A stretch of 11,064 nt of DNA, taken from an uncultured bacterium. GTDB taxonomy: Bacteria; Cyanobacteriota; Vampirovibrionia; Gastranaerophilales; Gastranaerophilaceae. This document shows positions 4,473-11,064 of this stretch, piece by piece; the stretch's first letter is position 1; each line of letters opens with the position of its first letter. Below the pieces are notes generated by a model. It was given only the letters and a program-made list of their open reading frames with translations. It was not told where the DNA came from and made no database searches. The stretch spans positions 1-11,064 of the forward strand of contig USOK01000033.1 of assembly GCA_900556295.1 (NCBI GenBank), in the 5' to 3' direction. The position numbers were made by a program, and so were the translations under genes.

Positions 4473-7007
4473 ATGGGAAATATATTAGATAATCTTAACA
4501 AAGAACAAAGAGAAGCCGTAGAAACAGTTAGGGGGTCTTTGCTTGTCCTTGCAGGCGCAGGCAGCGGGAAGACGAAATTATTAACATCAAGGATTGCTTA
4601 CCTAATACAAAATGGGGTTAAACCTCGAAACATTTTAGCCGTAACATTTACCAACAAAGCCGCAAAAGAGATGAAAGAACGTCTAGGCAATATTTTGGGC
4701 GAAAATGTCGTAAAATATATGTGGGTCGGCACATTCCACGGTATTTGTGGAAGAATTTTGAGAGAAAATATTGAAAATTACAGCTTTCAATCAGGCAAAA
4801 AACTTGATAAAAACTTTTCTATTTACGACGAAACAGATTCTAACGCCGTAATTAAACAGGCTATCAAAAAACTTAATCTTGATGACAAAGTTTATGCACC
4901 AAAACTTGTGAAAACAGTTATTTCTAACGCTAAAAACAAGATGCAAGATGCATATACATTCGCGACTTTTGCAAGAGATTTCAAGTCACAAAAAATCGCA
5001 GCGATTTATGAAGAATACGAAAATTCGCTAAACAACAACAACGCAATAGATTTTGACGACATGTTGATGTTGACCGTAAAGCTTCTCGAGCAGTGCAAAG
5101 AAGTTCGCCAACAATACTATGACAGATTTCAACACATTTTGGTCGACGAGTTTCAGGATACCAACATGGCTCAATACAAACTTATCAATATGCTTTACAC
5201 AAACCTTGAACCTGAAATCCCTGATGAACGTTCACTTTGCGTTGTAGGCGATGTCGATCAGTCAATTTACAGTTGGCGTGGCGCTGATTACACGATTATT
5301 TTGAACTTCCAAAAAGATTTCAAAAAAACAAAATTAATCAAACTTGAACAAAATTACCGTTCAACTGCAAACATCTTGAACGTCGCAAACGCAATCATTG
5401 AAAACAATACAGAGCGTGTTGATAAAGTTCTTTATTCCCAAAAAGGTGACGGCGAGCTGATTGACTATTTTGAAGCACAAGATGAGGCGGACGAGGCAAA
5501 CTTTATTGCAAGCAGAATTAAGCAAGATTCAGGCGGAGATTACAACCGCTACGCAATTCTTTACCGTACAAATTCGCAATCTCGTGCGCTTGAAGAAGCT
5601 TGCATGGGTGCAGGAATTCCGTACAAAATTTACGGCGGGCTAAAATTCTACGACCGAAAAGAAGTAAAAGACATTATTGCGTACTTGAAATTAATCTACA
5701 ACACTGATGATTCACAAAGTTTCAGAAGGATTGTAAACGTTCCAAAACGTGCAATCGGTGATACGACGGTTAAGAATTTGGCAGAATTCGCTGATAAAGA
5801 AGATATCAGCCTTTTTGCAGCATGTCAAAGAATTGAGGACGCAGTTGAAATTCCGCCAAGAACTCGTTCAAAATTGAAAGATTTTTCAGAGTTGATTTTG
5901 AAGTTTGTAAATGCGAAAGACTCTTATTCTTTGCAAGATTTCGTAACTCTTGTTATCGAAAAAACAGGGTATTTGGCAGAATTACAATCACAAAACACAC
6001 CTGAAAGTGAAGCTGATATTGAAAACTTGCAGGAATTAGTAAATGTTGCGGGCGAATTTGTTCCGGAAGAAAGCGACAATGCTTTGGGTGAGTTTTTGCA
6101 ACAAGTTGCTCTCGTGTCAGATTTGGACGGAATGGAAGACATCTCCAACAACGTAACTTTGATGACTTTACACTCTGCAAAAGGTTTGGAATTTCCGATT
6201 GTATTCCTTGCCGGCTGTGATGAAGGTGTATTTCCGCACCAAAGAACATTCAATATTCCATCAGAAATGGAAGAAGAACGCCGCTTGATGTACGTTGGGG
6301 TTACTCGTGCAGAAGAAAAACTTTACCTGACATCTGCAAAACGCCGTCAAATGTGGGGCGAATACAAGTATTACAACCCATCAAGATTTATTGATGAAAT
6401 TCCACCACAATTGTTGAACAAAATCGGATTTGAAGGCTCTACAAGCGGAACTTCAACATTCCAAAATGCCGTTTCAAAAGCAAGAACAGGTAAATCAAAT
6501 TACTCATATTCTGCTGCCCAATCAGATAGTTTTGGCTATATAAAACCTTCATCAGGTTTTGGGAAAGGCTTTGTTGCCCCGACAAGAGGACTTGCAACAG
6601 GCAAATCTCAAAGTGATAGACAAAGACAAAATTCCGCATACTCTCAACAACCACACAGAACACCATCTCGCACGATTTTGGTAAAATCACAGGCGAATAA
6701 ACAACGTGATGAAGAAAAGGTTAGAGAATTTTTCAAAGACAACGCAATTAAGCGTATGCTTGAAGAGAAAAAACAAAAAGAGCGTATGCAACAAGCTAAA
6801 GAAGCCGAACGCCAACGTAAAATGGAAACAACTACTCCGATTGAATATGTATTTAATGTTGGGGAAAGAGTTTTCCATGACAAACTCGGTATCGGACATA
6901 TCCAAGATGTAACCCAAATCGGTGACAGTATGATGTACACAATTGATTTTGGGAAACAAGGTGTAAAAGCTATGGATGCATCTTATGCAAAACTGAAAAA
7001 ATTCTAA
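4473..7007 (+). CDS. pcrA: ATP-dependent 3'-5' DNA helicase PcrA/UvrD with long linker and C-terminal Tudor-like domain
   Basis: This superfamily 1A helicase acts in nucleotide excision repair, removal of RecA filaments, and clearing of RNA polymerase or stalled forks. All motifs are present in the 844 residues: Q-motif LNKEQREAV (8-16), Walker A AGAGSGKT (27-34), Ia VTFTNKAAKEM (57-67), Ib TFHG (87-90), Walker B DEFQDT (225-230), III GDVDQSIYSWRGA (259-271), IV NYRST (294-298), V TLHSAKGLEF (565-574) and VI EERRLMYVGVTRAEEKL (601-617). The end, VGERVFHDKLGIGHIQDV to YAKLKKF (about 796-844), is the small Tudor-like domain that in PcrA contacts RNA polymerase. The linker (about 655-790) is Ser/Gln-rich, then highly charged and probably coiled coil; it makes the protein about 100 residues longer than typical PcrA. 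ATG 4473 is preferred to 4431 for family fit and the GGGAATAGGG purine stretch before it. Confidence 0.95.
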   Translation: MGNILDNLNKEQREAVETVRGSLLVLAGAGSGKTKLLTSRIAYLIQNGVKPRNILAVTFTNKAAKEMKERLGNILGENVVKYMWVGTFHGICGRILRENIENYSFQSGKKLDKNFSIYDETDSNAVIKQAIKKLNLDDKVYAPKLVKTVISNAKNKMQDAYTFATFARDFKSQKIAAIYEEYENSLNNNNAIDFDDMLMLTVKLLEQCKEVRQQYYDRFQHILVDEFQDTNMAQYKLINMLYTNLEPEIPDERSLCVVGDVDQSIYSWRGADYTIILNFQKDFKKTKLIKLEQNYRSTANILNVANAIIENNTERVDKVLYSQKGDGELIDYFEAQDEADEANFIASRIKQDSGGDYNRYAILYRTNSQSRALEEACMGAGIPYKIYGGLKFYDRKEVKDIIAYLKLIYNTDDSQSFRRIVNVPKRAIGDTTVKNLAEFADKEDISLFAACQRIEDAVEIPPRTRSKLKDFSELILKFVNAKDSYSLQDFVTLVIEKTGYLAELQSQNTPESEADIENLQELVNVAGEFVPEESDNALGEFLQQVALVSDLDGMEDISNNVTLMTLHSAKGLEFPIVFLAGCDEGVFPHQRTFNIPSEMEEERRLMYVGVTRAEEKLYLTSAKRRQMWGEYKYYNPSRFIDEIPPQLLNKIGFEGSTSGTSTFQNAVSKARTGKSNYSYSAAQSDSFGYIKPSSGFGKGFVAPTRGLATGKSQSDRQRQNSAYSQQPHRTPSRTILVKSQANKQRDEEKVREFFKDNAIKRMLEEKKQKERMQQAKEAERQRKMETTTPIEYVFNVGERVFHDKLGIGHIQDVTQIGDSMMYTIDFGKQGVKAMDASYAKLKKF

Positions 7008-7084
7008 AATTGTATCATTCTTTATACTACATTGGTTTATTCTATTGCTCAACCTGACCATAGAGTTTACGAGCGAAACACAAA

Positions 7085-7089
7085 GAAGG
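7085..7089 (+). promoter_or_regulatory. Shine-Dalgarno fixing the cation-efflux start
   Basis: GAAGG lies 5 nt before the ATG at 7095. The frame is open upstream to a TTG at 7032, but only this ATG has an SD and gives the usual short N-terminus before the first membrane helix. Confidence 0.7.
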
Positions 7090-7094
7090 TAAAA

Positions 7095-7979
7095 ATGAAT
7101 ATTAATACAGAAAAAAAATTAGTAGCCGGATTATCTATAACCTCAAACGCAATCATAATTATTTTAAAACTTATTGCGGGTTCAATTTCTGGGAGTATAA
7201 GTATTATTTCAGAAGCTATCCACTCAATGAGTGACTTTTTGGCATCTGTTTTAACATTTTTTGCGGTCATGAAATCATCTGAACCGGCTGACAAAACTCA
7301 TCCGTTTGGGCACGGTAAATATGAGGATATGTCAGGATTTATCGAAGGTGGTTTGATTATTTTTGCGGGAATGTTCATTATTTGGGAAGCCTGCAAAAAA
7401 TTATTTTTTCACCAAACAATTGAAGTTGACACATCTCTAGGCATCGCTGTAATGCTTTTTGCAGTCGTGGCAAATATAATTGTAAGCACTTATTTATTTA
7501 AGGTTGCGAAAAAATCAGACTCCGTATCCCTACACGCAGACGGCGAACACTTGAGAACTGATGTATATTCTTCATTGGGTGTGCTTCTGGGATTAGTTTT
7601 GATTAAACTGACAGGGGTTGCTATTTTAGATCCGATTATTGCAATTTTAGTTGCAATTTTTGTTCTAAAAGCCGGATTTGAAATATCAAAAGAAACATTA
7701 AATAACCTTCTTGATGGAACCTTACCAATTGAAGACATTGAAACAATAAAAGAAATAATTAAAACATATAACAATAGTTGCCTACGAGGTTTTAAAAACT
7801 TGAAAGCTCGTCGCTCAGGCCCTTTAAAGGATATTGAAATTACAATGCTTTTCCCTAAAGATATGACGATTTCTGAATGCCACAAAATTTGTGACGAAAT
7901 AGAGAGCCTTCTAAAACAACGCCTCGGCAATTGCGATATTCTAATTCATGCCGAACCTGATGGATGCAAAGATAAATAA
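7095..7979 (+). CDS. Cation diffusion facilitator (CDF) family divalent metal exporter
   Basis: This 294-residue membrane protein exports divalent cations (Zn, Mn, Fe, Co or Cd depending on member) in exchange for protons. It has about six membrane segments (roughly 11-31, 35-58, 84-104, 114-135, 158-174, 178-195) followed by a cytoplasmic metal-sensing domain (about 200-290). The transport site is visible as H43-x3-D47 in SEAIHSMSD (helix 2) and H152-x3-D156 in ADGEHLRTD (helix 5). HPFGHGKYE (69-77) is the conserved loop after helix 2. The C-terminal domain has KARRSG, ECHKICDEIE and ILIHAEP in family order. HxxxD in both helices points more to Zn/Cd than Mn (DxxxD) by family rules, but the metal is not certain. 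It starts 87 nt after pcrA with a TATACT at 7023-7028 as the only -10-like element and no convincing -35; co-transcription with pcrA is possible. Confidence 0.93.
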   Translation: MNINTEKKLVAGLSITSNAIIIILKLIAGSISGSISIISEAIHSMSDFLASVLTFFAVMKSSEPADKTHPFGHGKYEDMSGFIEGGLIIFAGMFIIWEACKKLFFHQTIEVDTSLGIAVMLFAVVANIIVSTYLFKVAKKSDSVSLHADGEHLRTDVYSSLGVLLGLVLIKLTGVAILDPIIAILVAIFVLKAGFEISKETLNNLLDGTLPIEDIETIKEIIKTYNNSCLRGFKNLKARRSGPLKDIEITMLFPKDMTISECHKICDEIESLLKQRLGNCDILIHAEPDGCKDK

Positions 7980-8081
7980 GTTTGTATCAGCGGAATACAT
8001 CGCAGTTGTTACGGTAGATCTGGATACCTATCCCGCCAATATTAAACAGTAAAATTATAATAAAAAATCAACATTGATAGA

Positions 8082-8135
8082 TTCTGAATAAGATGAAAAT
8101 CTGTTCTGAACGCTAGATTTTCTGTCTTTTCAGAA
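8082..8135. repeat. 54-nt imperfect palindrome (large hairpin)
   Basis: The arms are TTCTGAA-T-AAGAT-GAAAATCT (8082-8102) and AGATTTTC-T-GTCTT-TTCAGAA (8115-8135). They pair over 20 bp with one wobble and one single-base bulge per arm, leaving a 12-nt loop. An extra copy of TTCTGAA sits in the loop (8104-8110), allowing an alternative pairing with 8129-8135. No T-run follows, so it does not look like an intrinsic terminator. It could be a leader RNA structure, a small dispersed repeat or a binding site. Confidence 0.7.
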
Positions 8136-8190
8136 GGGCAGTAATCTTTTCTAAGCCAAAAGCATAAAATTACAAATTGTTACGATACTA

Positions 8191-8219
8191 TTTTCAAACA
8201 TCTTTGTTTAAAGTATGCT
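8191..8219 (+). promoter_or_regulatory. Possible promoter of the DUF47-pit operon
   Basis: TTTTCA (8191-8196), 17 bp, TATGCT (8214-8219), each 4 of 6 to consensus. The start would be near 8226, with a leader of about 37 nt containing the ATGTGT/ACACAT repeat and a strong AAGGAAGG SD (8250-8257). The TATAAT at 8056-8061 is an alternative that would put the large palindrome in the leader. Confidence 0.4.
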
Positions 8220-8262
8220 TGGCATGTGTATTAAAACACATTATTAACAAAGGAAGGTAAAT

Positions 8263-8904
8263 ATGCCAAAATTCAACTTAATGTCATATATTATGCCGCC
8301 GGAAGACAAAATGTTCTTCACATATTTTCAAGATAGTGCGGAAATTTGCCAAAAAACAGCAAGACTTTATGACAAAATTATGCATGACAAATTAACTGAC
8401 GAGTACAAAGAAAAAGCTCTTAAATATAAAAAGAAAGGGAAACTTTCATACAAAGCTGTTTTGAAACAGTTAAACAAAAGTTTTATCACGCCGATTGAGC
8501 GAGAAGATATTCAAACAATCGCCGTACAATTAAATAAAATTACTAAAAAAATCGTAAAAGCCTGCTTGAATTTGGAAGTGTACAGATTAAATGACTACAC
8601 TGACGAAATGAAAGAACAGGCTTTCACTTTGGTTCAAGCAACCGACAAACTTGCAGAAATCGTAAAATTATTCAAGAAAGTTTCTGATGTGGAAAAAATC
8701 ACAAAATTAAATATCGAAATGAAAGAAATAGAAGCTCACGGGGATGAAATTCATCGTCGTGCAATGGGAAATCTTTTCTCAGGCAGATATGAAGCTCTTG
8801 AAGTTATTAAACTTAGAGATATGTATAAAGAAATCGAAAATGCTTTTGATGCTTGTTTCTACGTTACAGACACTATTTTGAACGTAGTTTTGAAACAGTC
8901 ATAG
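8263..8904 (+). CDS. PhoU-like DUF47 (UPF0111/TIGR00153) Pit accessory protein
   Basis: This 213-residue, all-helical, soluble protein belongs to the DUF47 family, related to PhoU and usually encoded beside PiT phosphate permeases, where it is thought to regulate transport. Characteristic segments are FITPIEREDIQTIAVQLNKITKKI (about 75-98), the middle helix, EIEAHGDEIHRRAMGNLF (about 152-169), and KLRDMYKEIENAFDACFYVTDTILNVVLKQ near the end, matching the family's final acidic helix. The E-x3-GDE motif and later E/D pairs correspond to the metal-binding acidic patches of PhoU-type bundles. The length is normal. It has a strong AAGGAAGG SD 5 nt before the ATG and is followed 93 nt later by the permease, so the two form one phosphate-uptake unit. 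Confidence 0.92.
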   Translation: MPKFNLMSYIMPPEDKMFFTYFQDSAEICQKTARLYDKIMHDKLTDEYKEKALKYKKKGKLSYKAVLKQLNKSFITPIEREDIQTIAVQLNKITKKIVKACLNLEVYRLNDYTDEMKEQAFTLVQATDKLAEIVKLFKKVSDVEKITKLNIEMKEIEAHGDEIHRRAMGNLFSGRYEALEVIKLRDMYKEIENAFDACFYVTDTILNVVLKQS

Positions 8905-8927
8905 AAATGTTTTGAAATGATTTTACA

Positions 8928-8951
8928 CTAGTTGCTCAGGTTAACGACTAG
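8928..8951 (+). other. Small intercistronic hairpin between DUF47 and pit
   Basis: CTAGTTG (8928-8934) and CGACTAG (8945-8951) pair over 7 bp with one wobble around a 10-nt loop. TTGCT at 8932-8936 can alternatively pair with AGCAA at 8950-8954, giving two exclusive structures. It is not followed by a T-run. It may stabilise or attenuate the message between the two genes. Confidence 0.4.
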
Positions 8952-8997
8952 CAATACAAATCAAAATAAAAAGAATTAAGGATAAAAATAAAAATCA

Positions 8998-10017
8998 ATG
9001 ATAACAATTTTAATATTAATAGCTGTAATTGCAGTTGCACTTGCATTTGAATTCATAAATGGATTTCACGATTGCGCAAACGCTATTGCAACAGTTGTAT
9101 CCACAAAAGTTTTATCACCAAAACAAGCTGTGTTATTCGGTGCAAGTCTTGAATTTATCGGAGCTTTAACCGGTACGCACGTTGCAAAAACAATCGGGGC
9201 AGGAATTGTGAATGCCGACATGATTACATTGACAGTAATCTTTTGTGCTTTACTTGCTGCCGTTATTTGGAACTTATTCACTTGGTGGTTGGGACTTCCA
9301 TCTAGCTCCTCTCACGCACTAATCGGAGGACTTTTGGGGGCTGCAATTGTAAAAGCCGGAACAGGTGTTGTTCATATTCACACATTGATGGACAAGGTTA
9401 TAATTCCGATGTTTACATCTCCTATGTTAGGATTTTGCGTTGGATTTACGCTAATGCTTTTAATCGCTTGGGTTGTAATTATTCTCAGAGAAACTCCAAA
9501 CACTGTAAATAAACAGTTTAGAAAATTACAATTGTTATCAGCCGGTATGATGGCACTAAGCCATGGCTCAAATGACGCCCAAAAAACAATGGGTATCATA
9601 ACATTGGCACTACTTGCTAGCGGAGTTCTTAATCCTGATCCCAATGGAGGGTTTGAAATTCCACTATACGTAATCATTGCTTGTGCGCTAACTATGGCTG
9701 CAGGTACAATGAATGGCGGTTGGAAAATTATCAAAACAATGGGACATAAAATCATCAAGCTTAAACCAATCCACGGTTTTGCAGCAGAAACATCAGCTGC
9801 AGGTTTGATTTTAACAGCATCACACTTTGGAATTCCGTTGAGTACGACTCACGTAATTTCAACGGCGATTATGGGGGTAGGCTCAACTTTCCATGCACAT
9901 GCTGTAAAATGGAGGATAGTTGGAAACATTGTAATCGCTTGGGTTGTAACAATTCCAGCATGTATGATTATTTCATCAATTATATATTTCTTGATTTATA
10001 AGATAATTGCAATTTAG
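8998..10017 (+). CDS. pit: PiT-family inorganic phosphate permease
   Basis: This 339-residue integral membrane protein imports metal-phosphate or phosphate with H+ or Na+. It shows the inverted repeat of the family: the N-terminal signature FEFINGFHDCANAIATVVST (17-36) and the C-terminal counterpart ALSHGSNDAQKTMGIITLAL (186-205), each with the key Asn/Asp of the G-x-(N/H)-D-x-(A/Q) core. These are paired with SSSSHALIGGLLGAA (102-116) and PLSTTHVISTAIMGVGST (280-297), re-entrant-loop motifs lining the transport path. About nine to ten hydrophobic segments are visible and the loop near 163-180 is cytoplasmic. The length fits short bacterial PiTs. The only in-frame start is ATG 8998 (a stop lies at 8989), yet the nearest SD, AAGGA at 8978-8982, is 15 nt away, unusually far. 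The DUF47 neighbour supports the assignment. A hairpin follows the stop. Confidence 0.95.
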   Translation: MITILILIAVIAVALAFEFINGFHDCANAIATVVSTKVLSPKQAVLFGASLEFIGALTGTHVAKTIGAGIVNADMITLTVIFCALLAAVIWNLFTWWLGLPSSSSHALIGGLLGAAIVKAGTGVVHIHTLMDKVIIPMFTSPMLGFCVGFTLMLLIAWVVIILRETPNTVNKQFRKLQLLSAGMMALSHGSNDAQKTMGIITLALLASGVLNPDPNGGFEIPLYVIIACALTMAAGTMNGGWKIIKTMGHKIIKLKPIHGFAAETSAAGLILTASHFGIPLSTTHVISTAIMGVGSTFHAHAVKWRIVGNIVIAWVVTIPACMIISSIIYFLIYKIIAI

Positions 10018-10048
10018 TTAATAAAAAACTAGAATAGTTAAATTTAGC

Positions 10049-10086
10049 AATTAGCGGTGTAATGGTTGACAATTACACCGCTAATT
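10049..10086. terminator. 15-bp inverted repeat after pit, doubling as part of the hisS promoter
   Basis: The left arm (10049-10063, core TTAGCGGTGTAAT) and right arm (10072-10086, core ATTACACCGCTAA) are perfect complements over 15 bp around the 8-nt loop GGTTGACA. It begins 32 nt after the pit stop, as expected for a terminator, but the downstream T-tract is poor (TATATAAT). The loop holds the hisS -35 and the right arm is most of the promoter spacer, so it may act as terminator, operator or both. Confidence 0.6.
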
Positions 10087-10094
10087 TATATAAT
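10066..10094 (+). promoter_or_regulatory. Perfect consensus sigma-70 promoter of hisS; predicts a leaderless mRNA
   Basis: TTGACA (10066-10071), exactly 17 bp, TATAAT (10089-10094): 12 of 12 consensus bases. Six bases, AGCTTT, separate it from the ATG at 10101, so the usual start point is the A of the ATG. No SD can be present in such a transcript, and no T-box or other leader fits. Confidence 0.85.
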
Positions 10095-10100
10095 AGCTTT

Positions 10101-11064
10101 ATGGCTAAGATAATTAAAGTACAAAAAGGAACAAAAGATATTTTACCTCAAGAAATTGAACAATGGCACAAACTTGAGAAAAATGCGTTAGAAATATTTA
10201 CCCGTTACGGATATAAAGAAATTAGAACTCCAATTTTTGAAGCAACAGAACTTTTTGCTCGAGGAGTTGGAGATACAACAGACATCGTAAACAAAGAAAT
10301 GTATACTTTCGAAAAAAGTGATCGTTCTTTGACACTAAGACCAGAAAATACGGCAGGTGTAGTTCGTTCGTTTATAGAAAACGGCATGTTTCGCCTATCA
10401 GCACCGGTAAAACTTTGGTACAAAGGTCCTATGTTCAGATATGAACGGCCTCAAGCCGGCAGACAAAGACAATTCCATCAAGTTGGGGTTGAAATGTTTG
10501 GAATAAAAGAACCAACCGCTGATGCTGAAGCAATTTTGCTTGCTGTAAACTATTTGAAATCACTCGGTTTGAACGACTTGGAAGTTGAAATAAATTCTCT
10601 TGGTTGCCCAAAATGCCGTGAAGAATACAAACAAAAAATTAAAGAAGTTTTAAAACCGGAGTTTGAAAATCTTTGCGAAGATTGCCAAAATCGTTACGAA
10701 AAAAATCCTCTGAGACTCTTAGATTGCAAAGTTGAGTCTTGTAAAGAAATTTTTGCAAAACCTGAAATTCAAAAAGTGATTCAATCTGATTTTATATGTG
10801 AAGAATGTGCAGATCACTACAAAACATTAAAATTTTACCTTGATAAACTTGAAGTCCCATATGTAGAAAATAAACTTCTTGTCCGTGGCTTGGATTATTA
10901 TAACAGAACAGTTTTTGAAATCAAATCAAACAACTTGGGCTCACAAAACGCAGTTTGCGGTGGGGGGCGTTATGACAGTTTGGTTAGAAACCTTGGCGGA
11001 GAGGACACGCCGGCTGTAGGTTGGGCAATGGGCATGGAAAGATTAAATTCTTTACTTACTGATA
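10101..11064 (+). CDS. hisS: Histidyl-tRNA synthetase (partial, C-terminus outside window)
   Basis: The first 321 residues of this class II synthetase, which attaches histidine to tRNA-His, are present. Seen in order: KGTKDILP (9-16); motif 1 region YGYKEIRTPIFE (36-47); TLRPENTAGVVRSFIE (78-93); motif 2 YKGPMFRYERPQAGRQRQFHQVGVE (107-131); the HisRS signature RGLDYYNRTVFE (262-273); AVCGGGRYDSLV (284-295); and motif 3 AVGWAMGMERL (305-315). Between motif 2 and the signature there is a cysteine-rich part: C169/C172, C192/C195, C209/C214 and C233/C236, four closely spaced pairs that look able to bind metal; similar versions occur in several bacterial HisRS. The anticodon-binding domain is beyond the window. 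The ATG gives the standard N-terminus and lies 6 nt after a perfect -10, with no SD. It has its own promoter, independent of pit. Confidence 0.96.
   Translation, partial: MAKIIKVQKGTKDILPQEIEQWHKLEKNALEIFTRYGYKEIRTPIFEATELFARGVGDTTDIVNKEMYTFEKSDRSLTLRPENTAGVVRSFIENGMFRLSAPVKLWYKGPMFRYERPQAGRQRQFHQVGVEMFGIKEPTADAEAILLAVNYLKSLGLNDLEVEINSLGCPKCREEYKQKIKEVLKPEFENLCEDCQNRYEKNPLRLLDCKVESCKEIFAKPEIQKVIQSDFICEECADHYKTLKFYLDKLEVPYVENKLLVRGLDYYNRTVFEIKSNNLGSQNAVCGGGRYDSLVRNLGGEDTPAVGWAMGMERLNSLLTD

Larger units (their letters stand above)
7980..8262. other. 283-nt intergenic region upstream of the phosphate-transport genes
   Basis: No gene is supported here. In order it holds a GC-richer segment (7984-8036) in which GCGGAATA and TATCCCGC can pair with one mismatch around an inner GGTA/TACC stem; an isolated TATAAT at 8056-8061 without a good -35; a 54-nt imperfect palindrome (8082-8135); a possible promoter at 8191-8219; and a small ATGTGT/ACACAT inverted repeat (8224-8241) just before the SD. 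No clean intrinsic terminator for the CDF gene is seen. Confidence 0.6.

Noticed and set aside
5924..6940. Several minus-strand frames of 80-125 codons inside pcrA.
   Set aside because: All are antisense to a fully convincing helicase gene and their translations have no family-like composition.
8101..8190. Pho-box-like direct repeats before DUF47-pit (CTGTTCT/CTGTCTT; TTACAA/TTACGA).
   Set aside because: Spacings are 21 and 10 nt and only two weak units match, so they do not fit the 11-bp-period PhoB/PhoP box well enough.
9066..9758. Minus-strand hydrophobic frames inside pit.
   Set aside because: They mirror the membrane segments of PiT on the opposite strand and have no initiation signals.
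10018..10100. T-box riboswitch upstream of hisS.
   Set aside because: There is no room or T-box motif; the promoter abuts the start codon.

Overview
The window is AT-rich bacterial chromosome (no photosynthesis, phage or transposon genes) and its gene content is mostly housekeeping. The most useful taxonomic clue is the SLOG/DprA-like protein at 3788-4390. Its core (GSR, TSGGSSGTNAAAIRGAM, VILPQ, CNREI, QLICF, KVITVFYLD) matches a small protein annotated in cyanobacteria as 'DNA recombination-mediator protein A'. Together with the low GC and the MEP-pathway isoprenoid gene, this points to a non-photosynthetic relative of Cyanobacteria (Melainabacteria/Vampirovibrionia, for example Gastranaerophilales). 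That placement is inference from memory of families, not a search result.

Layout: the left 4.4 kb is on the minus strand and the right 6.6 kb on the plus strand, diverging at about 4391-4472. Minus strand, in transcription order from the divergence point: the SLOG Rossmann-fold protein; a hairpin plus heptanucleotide tandem repeat; a HEAT-repeat protein; an orphan HigA-type antidote/XRE regulator with a palindromic operator inside its own promoter; then a tight cluster of a Nudix ADP-ribose pyrophosphatase, a Cof-type HAD phosphatase, ispF and a DNA alkylation repair (AlkD-like) gene cut by the window start. Plus strand: a PcrA/UvrD helicase with an unusually long linker and a C-terminal Tudor-like domain; a cation diffusion facilitator; a 283-nt intergenic region with a large imperfect palindrome; a PhoU-like (DUF47) protein and a PiT phosphate permease, which form a phosphate-uptake pair; and hisS, cut by the window end.

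The genes do not form one pathway. Two functional groups are clear: the DUF47-PiT transport pair, and the Nudix-HAD-IspF-AlkD cluster, which looks like nucleotide/phosphometabolite housekeeping plus one MEP step and base-lesion repair, with spacings of 3, 19 and 3 nt.

No obviously new multi-gene system is visible. The most interesting signals are regulatory. Two unrelated genes (Nudix and hisS) each have a perfect TATAAT ending exactly 6 nt before the ATG and lack a Shine-Dalgarno sequence, which predicts leaderless mRNAs in a genome whose other genes often have good SDs. The hisS promoter is a perfect TTGACA-17-TATAAT nested in a 15-bp inverted repeat that also sits where the pit terminator should be. 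The orphan antidote gene has an 18-bp palindrome between its -35 and -10. A 54-nt near-perfect palindrome of unknown nature precedes the phosphate genes. The longest gene-free stretch is 283 nt (7980-8262); what it holds is listed below.
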